Source of the DNA: CAYSYY01 sp964576115 [NCBI: uncultured Gemmatimonadota bacterium] | GTDB lineage: Bacteria > Blakebacterota > Blakebacteria > Blakebacterales | Assembly (NCBI GenBank): GCA_964576115.1 | Contig: CAZNUA010000041.1 | Coordinates: 1 to 25,854, forward strand | Length of the DNA stretch: 25,854 nucleotides | Reading direction: 5' to 3' | Shown here: positions 8,133 to 15,106 of the stretch, one piece after another | Layout: each line of letters begins with the position of its first letter | How positions within the stretch are numbered: position 1 is the stretch's first letter | The notes under the pieces: generated by a model | Database searches by the model: none | What the model saw: the letters and a program-made list of their open reading frames with translations, nothing else | What the model was told of the DNA's origin: nothing | Program-made: the position numbers and the translations under genes

Positions 8133-9974
8133 TCAGGCCGAGTGAGCGACCTGTTTCAGAGCTCGTTTGCGATCCTCGATGGCCAGGTGGCGCTTGCGGA
8201 GCCGCACTGCGGTCGGGGTGACCTCCATCAGCTCATCCTCCGCGGTGAATTCCAGCCCCGTCTCCAGGGTGAGTTCCCGCGGCGGTTCCAGCCGGATGGC
8301 TTCGTCACTGGCATGAGTGCGCATGTTGCTGAGCTTCTTTTCCTTCAGAACGTTCACGTTCAGGTCACCCGACCGCACGTGTTCGCCCACGATCATGCCT
8401 TCATAGACTGCCTCACCCGGGCTGATGAAGAGCGTTGAACGTTCCTGAAGATTGTTCAGCGCATAGCCCACAGCGGCTCCACCCCGGTCGGCGACCAGCA
8501 CCCCGTTTCGACGTCCCTGGAGGGGACCGGCCCACAGGCCGTATTCGAGGAAACGGTGGTGCATGATGCCCTCACCCCGGGTATCGGTAAGAAATTCCGA
8601 GCGATAGCCGAAGAGCCCGCGAGAGGGAATCCTGAAACGCATGCGTAGGGTTCCGCGGCCGGTGGCCCGCATGTCCAGCAGATCCGCTTTGCGCGAACCC
8701 AGCCCCTCCATGATTACGCCCATCATCGTCTCCGGGACCTCGATCATCAGTTCTTCCCACGGTTCAAGACGACGGGCCGCATCGTCACGCTTTTCAACCA
8801 CCCGGGGGCGGCCCACCTGGAACTCATAGCCTTCCCGGCGCATTGTCTCCATCAGGATCGCCAGGTGCAGCTCTCCCCGACCCGACACCGCAAACACGTC
8901 GGGCAGCGCCGTCTCTTCCACGCGCAGAGCCACATTGCGCTGCAGTTCCCGGAACAGCCGTTCCCGGAGCTGGCGGGAGGTGACGTATCTGCCCGTCTGG
9001 CCGGCCAGCGGGGAGTTGTTGGCCGAGAAGTCCACCGAGATAGTCGGTTCCTCTACCGCGATACCTTTCAGGCGGTCCGCTCGATCGGGATCGGCCAGTG
9101 TCTTGCCGATCTCGATTCCCTCCACCCCGGCCAGCGCGATGATGTCACCGGCTTCGGCCTCCTGGATGGGAATCCGTTCCAGGTCCCTGAACCCGTAGAG
9201 CTGGACAACCCGCGCCGAACTGCCTTCATCGTCATCCACCGGCCCGGGTTCTCCCAGAGGGAGGACACGCACTGTCTGCCCGACCCGGATGCGGCCCCGT
9301 TCGATCCGGCCGATGGCGATACGACCGACGTAGGAACTGAAGTCCACCGTCGAGACGAGCATCTGGAAGGGAAGTGCGGGATCTCCGGTGGGAGCCGGGA
9401 CGTGAGAAATGATCGTCTCGAAGAGAGGGGTGAGGTCCGAACCCCGTGCTTCCGGGCCGTCCGTTGCCCAGCCTTCTCGACCGGAAGCGTACAGAAAGGG
9501 GCAGTAAAGCTGCGATTCGGACGCATCCAGTTCCAGGAAGAGCTCAAGGATCTCATCGTGAACCTCGACCGGACGGGCGTCACGGCGATCCACTTTGTTG
9601 ATCACCACTATCGGCGTGAGGCCCAGACCCAGGGCTTTGCGCATGACGAACCTGGTCTGGGGCATCGGGCCTTCGGCCGCATCCACCAGCAGGAGCACAC
9701 CATCCACCATCCGGAGGATGCGTTCCACCTCGCCACCGAAGTCGGCATGGCCGGGCGTATCCACCAGATTGATCTTCGTCCCGTGCCACCAGATAGCGGT
9801 GTTCTTCGAAAGGATGGTGATCCCCCGCTCCCGTTCCAGGGGATTGGAATCCATGATCCGCTCCTGGACCTGCTGTCCGGCACGGAAAACGCCCGCCTGA
9901 CGGAGCATATGATCCACCAACGTGGTCTTGCCGTGGTCCACGTGGGCGATAATGGCGATGTTTCGAATAGACAC
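8133..9974 (-). CDS. typA: Translational GTPase TypA/BipA
   Basis: This is a ribosome-associated GTPase of 613 aa, the usual TypA/BipA length, acting in ribosome assembly and stress adaptation. The G1 loop AHVDHGKT is at 10-17, followed by RGITI (50-54), DTPGHADF (72-79) and NKVD (126-129). The EF-Tu-like beta-barrel, the EF-G-like domain III/V part (SGRGELHLAILMETMRREGY) and the TypA-specific C-terminal domain follow in order. The latter includes GVLVADRGGAAVGYALNNLQ and LNVNVLKEKKLSNMR. The reading frame extends 26 codons upstream, but the GTG at 9974 begins exactly at the conserved SIRNIAIIAHVDHGKT and has AGG ahead of it, so I start there. It is a housekeeping gene set among accessory genes. 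Confidence 0.97.
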   Translation of the reverse strand: MSIRNIAIIAHVDHGKTTLVDHMLRQAGVFRAGQQVQERIMDSNPLERERGITILSKNTAIWWHGTKINLVDTPGHADFGGEVERILRMVDGVLLLVDAAEGPMPQTRFVMRKALGLGLTPIVVINKVDRRDARPVEVHDEILELFLELDASESQLYCPFLYASGREGWATDGPEARGSDLTPLFETIISHVPAPTGDPALPFQMLVSTVDFSSYVGRIAIGRIERGRIRVGQTVRVLPLGEPGPVDDDEGSSARVVQLYGFRDLERIPIQEAEAGDIIALAGVEGIEIGKTLADPDRADRLKGIAVEEPTISVDFSANNSPLAGQTGRYVTSRQLRERLFRELQRNVALRVEETALPDVFAVSGRGELHLAILMETMRREGYEFQVGRPRVVEKRDDAARRLEPWEELMIEVPETMMGVIMEGLGSRKADLLDMRATGRGTLRMRFRIPSRGLFGYRSEFLTDTRGEGIMHHRFLEYGLWAGPLQGRRNGVLVADRGGAAVGYALNNLQERSTLFISPGEAVYEGMIVGEHVRSGDLNVNVLKEKKLSNMRTHASDEAIRLEPPRELTLETGLEFTAEDELMEVTPTAVRLRKRHLAIEDRKRALKQVAHSA

Positions 9975-10334
9975 AGTCCAGCACCTGCCTGGGGCGCGAT
10001 GGAGCGCACGTTCTGGATCGGGATGATCAGATTCGCTCAGCGGGCAGCACAATATATGCCTTCAAGTTGCCCGGCGCACGCATTCCTGTGATCGAATCAG
10101 AGGTCTTTTCCCCAAGAATATGCGTTCAGGAACCGCTCTCGATCGCGCGGGGAAACAGCCGCGTGGACCGCGAACATGGTGCCCGCGACGCCTGCGAGCA
10201 CATCGCGCGGTCCGATGTCAGGTCTCGAGATATGGCCTGTGATGCCGTGAAGGGAATATAGACCTCTTCCCATGTCCCGGAGAACACCCAGCTGAGGCTG
10301 GGATTGATCCTCGTAAGCTGCCAGGAAAGTGTCC
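9975..10334. other. Intergenic region with a possible decayed minus-strand frame
   Basis: No secure gene is present. On the minus strand an open frame ends in TGA near 10097. It contains a plausible protein-like stretch (VLAGVAGTMFAVHAAVSPRD) that begins inside the end of the propeller gene. A neighbouring frame contains SLSWVFSGTWEEVYIPF. Neither has a start with a ribosome binding site or a recognisable family. This may be a frameshifted gene remnant. Confidence 0.3.
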
Positions 10335-10355
10335 CCGTGATCCTGGCGATCACGG
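10335..10355 (-). terminator. Stem-loop over the stop codon of the propeller gene
   Basis: CCGTGATC and GATCACGG form a perfect eight-pair stem with a five-base loop (CTGGC on the plus strand). The TGA of the minus-strand lipoprotein gene (10350-10352) lies inside the stem. It is well placed to end transcription or protect the 3' end, although no strong U-tract follows. Confidence 0.5.
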
Positions 10356-11222
10356 TTTCCAATCGGGTGAATATCTCTCACTGGAGCTATGGGTCAATTT
10401 TCTTTGATTACTCCCATCCACATTCATCGCATAAATATCGGAATGTCCGCTCCTGCTTGAACAAAAGATGATCTGGCTGCCATCCAGTGCCCAGGTGGGC
10501 GAGTAATCAGGGGCGGGATCATCGGTCAATCTCGTCTGATTGCCTCCATCCGCATCCATGATATAGATCTCTCCGTTTCCATCCCGTTCTGAGACAAATA
10601 CAATCCGGGTGCCATCCGGCGACCACGCGGGTAACCAATCAACAGCGGCATTGCTGGTCAGGTTTACCGGATTGCTCCCATCTGCATCCATCACGTACAC
10701 GTCCTTGTCCCCATCTCTGTCTGTGGTGAAAGCAATCCGGTTGCCATCCGGCGACCAGGTGGGGTACGCATCGGCGGCGGGATCATCGGTGAGTCGCTCC
10801 TGCTCACTACCGTCTGCATTCATGACATAGATCTCGGCGTTCCCATCTCGCTTGGAATAGAAGACGATCCGGCCTCCGTCCGGCGACCATTCGGGAGATG
10901 CGTCATCCCCCAGCTGGTCGGTAAGTCGCACCTGCTCACTCCCGTCCGCATTCATGACATAAATCTCGGTGTTTCCACCCTGGTATGCTTCCCAGGCGAT
11001 TTTGCTTCCGTCTGGAGACCAGTCCGGATTCATGTCGTCCTGCGAGCGCTGTGTCAGATTTGTCTCATCTCTGCCATTGAAGGACATCGAATAAATCTCC
11101 AGGTTCCCCCCTCTGACGGTATCGAACGCAATCCGTCCGTTTTCGGGTTGAGTCTCGTCAACCTGGGTTGCACATGCTGTCAGCACGATGAAGAGGGTGA
11201 TTGGCACTGTTCTACATTTCAT
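10350..11222 (-). CDS. TolB-like six-bladed propeller lipoprotein
   Basis: This is a 290-aa exported lipoprotein. The short signal peptide ends in the lipobox LTAC with Cys17. The rest, from about residue 29, is six consecutive PD40/TolB-C-type repeats of about 44 residues. Each has the pattern [GN]RIxF...DGNxEIYVMNADGSxxxRLT...PxWSPDG, enough for one complete six-bladed beta-propeller. The repeats are also visible as a DNA tandem of about 132 bp, suggesting recent internal duplication, especially blades 2 and 3. AGGGAG lies nine bases before the ATG. It lacks the N-terminal domain of true TolB, so it is not the Tol-Pal protein. A role in binding extracytoplasmic partners is likely, but the ligand is unknown. 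Confidence 0.9.
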   Translation of the reverse strand: MKCRTVPITLFIVLTACATQVDETQPENGRIAFDTVRGGNLEIYSMSFNGRDETNLTQRSQDDMNPDWSPDGSKIAWEAYQGGNTEIYVMNADGSEQVRLTDQLGDDASPEWSPDGGRIVFYSKRDGNAEIYVMNADGSEQERLTDDPAADAYPTWSPDGNRIAFTTDRDGDKDVYVMDADGSNPVNLTSNAAVDWLPAWSPDGTRIVFVSERDGNGEIYIMDADGGNQTRLTDDPAPDYSPTWALDGSQIIFCSSRSGHSDIYAMNVDGSNQRKLTHSSSERYSPDWKP

Positions 11223-11267
11223 TGGTTCATTCTCCCTGGATTACTGAATCCAGCTTTTCACGAAACG

Positions 11268-11350
11268 CGTCACACTCGCCAGGTACGGTGGTTGCCAGGG
11301 GGTGGTGCACCGGCTCACGTTCTTCGGGTTGATCTGCTTCTGGGAGGCTG
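11268..11350 (+). pseudogene. Fragment of a paralogue of the LolA-like lipoprotein gene
   Basis: This segment encodes GAPAHVLRVDLLLGG, matching EAPAHVLRVELPLGG at about residues 175-189 of the intact lipoprotein at 15107. DNA similarity runs across GCCAGGTAC and GCACCGGC...CGGGTTGA with small indels. Frame breaks occur on both sides, and neither the N- nor the C-terminal part of the gene is present. It is a decayed duplicate of about 80 bp. Confidence 0.65.
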
Positions 11351-11389
11351 TGGTACAGGCAGCAGAACTGATTTTCACAGATCGATATC

Positions 11390-11424
11390 GAACCCGTCTA
11401 TCGTGTCGGGCCGGGTGCCGCCTC
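11390..11424 (+). repeat. 35-bp dispersed repeat, copy B
   Basis: The copy begins GAACCCGTCTATCGTG and continues CGGGCCGGGTGCCGCC. It has three mismatches to copy C. It lies between the decayed lipoprotein fragment and the 3' end of the C45-like gene. Confidence 0.7.
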
Positions 11425-11437
11425 CCTGCCCGGGGAT

Positions 11438-12703
11438 TCAGAAACCAGTCCCTGCCAGGAGTTCGGTCACGTTCAACGTTATGAAGGTGCATGCCGGGGC
11501 AGGCACATCGACGGAAAAGGCAAAGTGCATGAGGAGTTCATCGGGTTCGAACACGACCCGGTGGTGCGTGCTGTTGCCCAGTGCGATACTGTCGAGGAGC
11601 GCCCAGACCATCTCCGACGTGAGGTGGTTCGCCCCCCCGCTCGCCGCGATGCTCTCCAGCTGTCCCTCGAGCAGGGAGTACCGCCAGCACTCAGTGGGAA
11701 GAACGCGCTCCCGGCAGTGATTCGTACAGATCTGGAATGACTCGATACCGTCGGGTTCGCGTACCGACACCCCTCCCGTGACGGAGAGATCTCCGTCATA
11801 TTCGAATACGACCGAACCGGTGTTTCCCGCACTACTGGGGAATGTGAGCATCATGTTCTGGGGAGTGGTGGTCATCCTCGCCCGAAAGACCGCTTCAACA
11901 TCCTCCTGCGCCGTTCCGGCGTGAGCAGATTCGATCGCCTCGCGGTAAATCAGGAGTCTGGGACTGAACCCGGTGGTTGCAGTCGGCGAATGACCATTCG
12001 TGTCGTGGGTGCTGAGGGTCACGCCTTCGGCATTCATAGCCGTGTAACAACCAATGATCCCGGGCCAGTTGATCGAGACGTACCCCATTCTCCCGCTTCC
12101 TGTAGCGGGCACGCTGACCACGATGATCTGCTTCTCGAACACACCCGGGATCTCCGGCCAGTCGAAGTTCCTGCCTGCAATCGTAGCACCATCCGAGGTC
12201 ATGGAATCCCAGGCAGCAAAGGTTGTGCAGCCGATACTGAAGAAATCCGGCCCGATATTGATTGCTGCCAGATCATCGTACGTCAGATTCCGTCCGAGCG
12301 AGGGTATGTAGGCATGGGCGCCCACGGTACCGGCTTCGACCCCCGCCAGCATTCCTTCCAGTTCTTCCACAAACCTCTGTTCCAACTGGAAGGCACCCGT
12401 CGCGGGGATCAACTCATTCTCCCATGCATCGGCATCGAGTCCCCCCATGGCACTCTCGATGAAATCATCCAGCATTGTGGCGATATCCTCTCCGATCAAA
12501 TAGCCATGGGCGTATCCCTGTTCCCGGGGAGTACCCCAGAGCCTGAGGACCGGTATCCCCTCGATCACGCTCAGGGTGCCATTGACTTCCTCTGTTCCAT
12601 TGGGGCCGGTTGAGGGGTCCTTTCCACAGCTCATGGATATGATTGAAATCGTAAGGATGACCAAGAGGGAGCGGACGCGGGATACGAGGGTGTTCGCTTT
12701 CAT
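11438..12703 (-). CDS. C45/Ntn-type amidohydrolase-like lipoprotein
   Basis: This is a 421-aa exported protein of the C45 / linear-amide hydrolase group (acyl-CoA:6-APA acyltransferase-like, N-terminal-nucleophile fold). The signal peptide MKANTLVSRV...IISMSC ends at a probable lipidated Cys26, followed by a short G/T/P-rich tether. The family motif GCTTFAAWDSMTSDGATIAGRNFDW is present. It gives the presumed catalytic Cys159 with Arg178, Asn179 and Asp181. Family members process themselves before this Cys and hydrolyse or transfer amide bonds; here the substrate is unknown. The start at 12703 is supported by AAGGAA seven bases upstream, while the frame is open 17 codons further. It is flanked by repeat copies B and C. 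Confidence 0.85.
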   Translation of the reverse strand: MKANTLVSRVRSLLVILTISIISMSCGKDPSTGPNGTEEVNGTLSVIEGIPVLRLWGTPREQGYAHGYLIGEDIATMLDDFIESAMGGLDADAWENELIPATGAFQLEQRFVEELEGMLAGVEAGTVGAHAYIPSLGRNLTYDDLAAINIGPDFFSIGCTTFAAWDSMTSDGATIAGRNFDWPEIPGVFEKQIIVVSVPATGSGRMGYVSINWPGIIGCYTAMNAEGVTLSTHDTNGHSPTATTGFSPRLLIYREAIESAHAGTAQEDVEAVFRARMTTTPQNMMLTFPSSAGNTGSVVFEYDGDLSVTGGVSVREPDGIESFQICTNHCRERVLPTECWRYSLLEGQLESIAASGGANHLTSEMVWALLDSIALGNSTHHRVVFEPDELLMHFAFSVDVPAPACTFITLNVTELLAGTGF

Positions 12704-12842
12704 TGAATTATTCCTTGAAATCGGTGTTTGAGAGTTTCTTTCACTATCCCTCATTACCGGTGCTCAGCTTTCCTCCCCCATGCCGAGCCTCCGTTGCTGT
12801 TCTCAGCTGGCAGGTCACGCCTACCTATGTTGAATTACGACA

Positions 12843-12858
12843 TATGTAGCGTCACATA
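12843..12858. promoter_or_regulatory. Isolated PadR-type palindrome
   Basis: TATGT-AGCGTC-ACATA is a perfect five-base inverted repeat with a six-base spacer, the geometry common for PadR-type operators. No padR gene is adjacent. It lies 140 bp upstream of the C45-like gene, so it may be a relic or a target of a distant regulator. Confidence 0.35.
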
Positions 12859-12949
12859 GAATAGAACTACGAAATTTGATCGGGTATTGTTTCGAGGTAA
12901 TCCCTATGATCCCGGCGGCCAGCAAAAAAACTGTTCAACGCTGTCTACC

Positions 12950-12984
12950 GAACCCGTCTATCGTGCCGGGCCGGGTACCGCTTC
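12950..12984 (+). repeat. 35-bp dispersed repeat, copy C
   Basis: The copy begins GAACCCGTCTATCGTGCCGG and continues GCCGGGTACCGCTTC. It has five mismatches to copy D. Copies C and D lie on either side of the transposase and hydrolase remnants, about 0.8 kb apart, in direct orientation. Confidence 0.7.
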
Positions 12985-13087
12985 AAACCTTGTCCGCCCC
13001 AACCAGAGCTATCGCGTCACAGCAGATTACTTTTCGAGTCAGATTTCGTGGTGGCCCGCCACCCGAGATAGGTGGCGCTTGTGATGA

Positions 13088-13319
13088 CTACTCAGGAGAA
13101 TCAGGTACAGGGATCCAGCAACGGGAAAGGGGCTCACCTACCTGACCAATAACTTCGACCTCCCCGCCCTCACCGTGGCCGATCTTCATCGTTGTCGCTG
13201 GCAGGTAGAACTCTTTTTCAAAGTGGATAAAGCAGCATCTGCGGATCAAGTCATTCTTCAGCACATCCATGAATGTGGTGAAGACCCGGATCTGGATCGC
13301 GATCTGTGTCTATGTGCTC
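13088..13319 (+). pseudogene. IS4-type transposase remnant (frameshifted)
   Basis: The frame reads LLRRIRYRDPATGKGLTYL, then TNNFDLPALTVADLHRCRWQ and VELFFK. A single extra base at about 13223 shifts it, and it continues as WIKQHLRIKSFFSTS, then MNVVKTRIWIAICVYVL. This is the C-terminal catalytic part of an IS4-family transposase. It includes the YREK-type signature (H-x2-R-x3-E-x6-K, with His in place of Tyr) bearing the third acidic catalytic residue. Two stop codons precede the fragment. The N-terminal two thirds and the terminal inverted repeats are not recognisable, so the element is dead. Confidence 0.82.
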
Positions 13320-13445
13320 CCGAACAGTAGTGGTGTTATAGCAAAACATGACCCCATTGACCCCGCGCGTGATGAGGTGCTCCAGGCTCTTGATCAGAAA
13401 ACGTCAAAAAAAGCCCTGACCCTGCGCCCCTGTCTCACCGACAGC

Positions 13446-13661
13446 CTAGGGAAGAGCCCCAATGAACTCAGCCACGAGATCCATTATGGCTTTCTCCTTC
13501 AGCCAGGCATCTTCTCAGAACTGCTGAAACAGGATATCTGCCGTTGTAACGATCACAAGATCGAGATCCTGGACCACGAAAACGAGATTCCCTCCGTGTC
13601 CCCACGCGAAATCGGACCGATACTTCCCTGTCTGTGCCGACCACCAGAAGAACCCGTAGCC
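13446..13661 (-). pseudogene. C-terminal remnant of a CubicO/class-C serine hydrolase
   Basis: On the minus strand the frame encodes GYGFFWW, then FAWGHGGNLVFVVQDLDLVI and VTTAD. An in-frame TGA at 13515-13517 follows, and the same frame goes on as EDAWLKEKAIMDLVAEFIGA to a TAG at 13446. This is the closing region of beta-lactamase-family serine hydrolases (the HGG is the KTG-equivalent). The N-terminal SxxK half is missing. The sequence is clearly different from the intact hydrolase at 17137, so it comes from another subfamily. Confidence 0.75.
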
Positions 13662-13857
13662 AACGTTACACTGAACACACGATGTCCGGAGCTTTTGACA
13701 AACCGAAGGCGCAATACGCGGCGTATGCCCGCAGCATCTTTTGAACAGACTGCTGCAGAACCCGTCTATGGCGGGGGGCCGGGTGCCGCTTCAAGTCGCA
13801 GATACGGCAGACCACCTGACGCTGCCGCACATCGGGGATATGCGTGAGGGGGGCTCG
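13662..13857. other. Residual non-coding DNA with repeat copy D
   Basis: Apart from the 35-bp repeat at 13758-13792 I see no gene or strong signal here. Confidence 0.4.
13758..13792 (+). repeat. 35-bp dispersed repeat, copy D
   Basis: The copy begins GAACCCGTCTATGGCG and continues GGGGGCCGGGTGCCGCTTC. It is the downstream member of the pair that brackets the transposase and serine-hydrolase debris, and lies 65 bp beyond the stop of the PD40 lipoprotein gene. Confidence 0.65.
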
Positions 13858-14808
13858 CTACTGATCGGGATTGAGTGCTTCAACCGCGCTGACGTCTACC
13901 CAATAAGGAGTGAAGCCCTCATCGTCTTCCTTCCAGGTGATGAAGAAGAAGTAGTTCCCGTCAGGCGAAATGCACGGCAGGGTATCCGCGACGTTCGAGT
14001 TTATCGCGCTGCCCAGATTCTGCGGCTCGCTCCACGTGCCTCCCGGCTCGTGAAAACTGACATAGAGATCATTGCTCCCGAACCCGCCAGGGCGATTGGA
14101 GGCAAAGATGAGATAGGACTCGTCAGGATCGATGAAGGGAGCATAATCCTCATAGTCGGTTGTATTGATCGGTGCACCAAGACTCTCGGGTGAGCTGTAT
14201 TCGCCGTCAACGAGCCGGGACACATACAGGTCGTCATTCTGTCCGTTGCTTATCTCGAAATAGATGCTCTCATCCCTCGTGACCGAGAATTGATTCCCTA
14301 CACCTGCAAGACCGGGGATACTCACAACCACAGGATCCGACCAGCTGCCCCCGTCCTTCGTGACGACAAAGAACGATCCTCCCCGCCGGTGCGACAGAAA
14401 GAAAAGCTTCGTGCCGTCCACAGAGAACGCGGCGTGGCAATCGACACCATCTTCACTGCCGAACGGAAGCTCTTCGGGAGACGTCCACCGGTCATCACCC
14501 ACCCTCTCCATGCTGTAGAGGCGCTTCTGGTGAGTGTCTGCAATGATATACTTCGTGAAGACCATATCATTGCCGTCCGGCGAGAATTTGGGTGGGCTGA
14601 TCCACCACCACGTACTATCGGGCGACAGGATTTGCGGGGCAAAACGCACCGGGGTTGCGCCGGGGGGCTGTTGGCCCAGGTAGTCACCCGTCAGATCTGT
14701 TATCTCAGGACCCTCTTCCGGGTCCGTACCATTGTCGCTGCAGCCCATCCCGAGCGTTGACATCAAAACCAGGGCTGCGATCGTTCTCAATCCACAGCGC
14801 ATTCTCAT
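13858..14808 (-). CDS. PD40 beta-propeller lipoprotein
   Basis: This is a 316-aa exported lipoprotein. The signal peptide runs from MRMRCGLRTIAALVLMSTLG to Cys23 in MGC, followed by an acidic/Gly/Pro-rich tether SDNGTDPEEGPE. Several PD40-type blades follow, for example FSPDGNDMVFTK, FSVDGTKLFFLSHRRGG, IDPDESYLIFASNRPGGFGS and ISPDGNYFFF. Such domains occur in OmpA-linked and TolB-like surface proteins and bind proteins or glycans. I chose the ATG at 14808 because the signal peptide begins there, although the ribosome binding site is weak. The frame stays open 16 codons upstream, and ATG 14802 is also possible. Partner and ligand unknown. Confidence 0.85.
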   Translation of the reverse strand: MRMRCGLRTIAALVLMSTLGMGCSDNGTDPEEGPEITDLTGDYLGQQPPGATPVRFAPQILSPDSTWWWISPPKFSPDGNDMVFTKYIIADTHQKRLYSMERVGDDRWTSPEELPFGSEDGVDCHAAFSVDGTKLFFLSHRRGGSFFVVTKDGGSWSDPVVVSIPGLAGVGNQFSVTRDESIYFEISNGQNDDLYVSRLVDGEYSSPESLGAPINTTDYEDYAPFIDPDESYLIFASNRPGGFGSNDLYVSFHEPGGTWSEPQNLGSAINSNVADTLPCISPDGNYFFFITWKEDDEGFTPYWVDVSAVEALNPDQ

Positions 14809-14904
14809 GACAGATGACTCATGCCCTTTCGACAACTCCTGACGAGAGCGACTCAACCCGACGGGGATTGAATCCCAAGACCATGTACTTCAAGTATTAT
14901 TTAA

Positions 14905-14918
14905 TGAAACCTGTTTCA
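14905..14918. promoter_or_regulatory. Palindrome upstream of the PD40 lipoprotein gene
   Basis: TGAAAC-CT-GTTTCA is a 14-bp inverted repeat about 100 bases upstream of the minus-strand start at 14808, inside an AT-rich stretch. On the minus strand a TTGAAA and a TAATAC-like box are near it, with short spacing. It may be an operator or promoter element; unassigned. Confidence 0.35.
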
Positions 14919-15106
14919 ATGATACGTGTCCCCGCCGGGTTTGTTGCCACCGGATTCGCTCATCTGGATGGAGAGAGGCGAGAAGGATACAGTACTGCAT
15001 CATGTCGTCACTACGCGACGAACCCCATAAGCGATAGGGCACGTATCACATGGAACTAGTGTAAGCACTTTCACGATTGTACTCACATTTTTCGGAGACA
15101 CCTGCA

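Noticed and set aside
9975-10052. 26-codon N-terminal extension of typA
   Set aside because: The conserved protein begins at the GTG at 9974; the extension has no similarity to TypA and no better start signal.
8865-10091. Long plus-strand open frame of 408 codons opposite typA
   Set aside because: It is the antisense shadow of the strongly conserved typA gene and has no family features.
13269-13847. Single 192-codon plus-strand gene
   Set aside because: It is a chance join of the frameshifted transposase tail, antisense of a serine hydrolase remnant, and repeat copy D.
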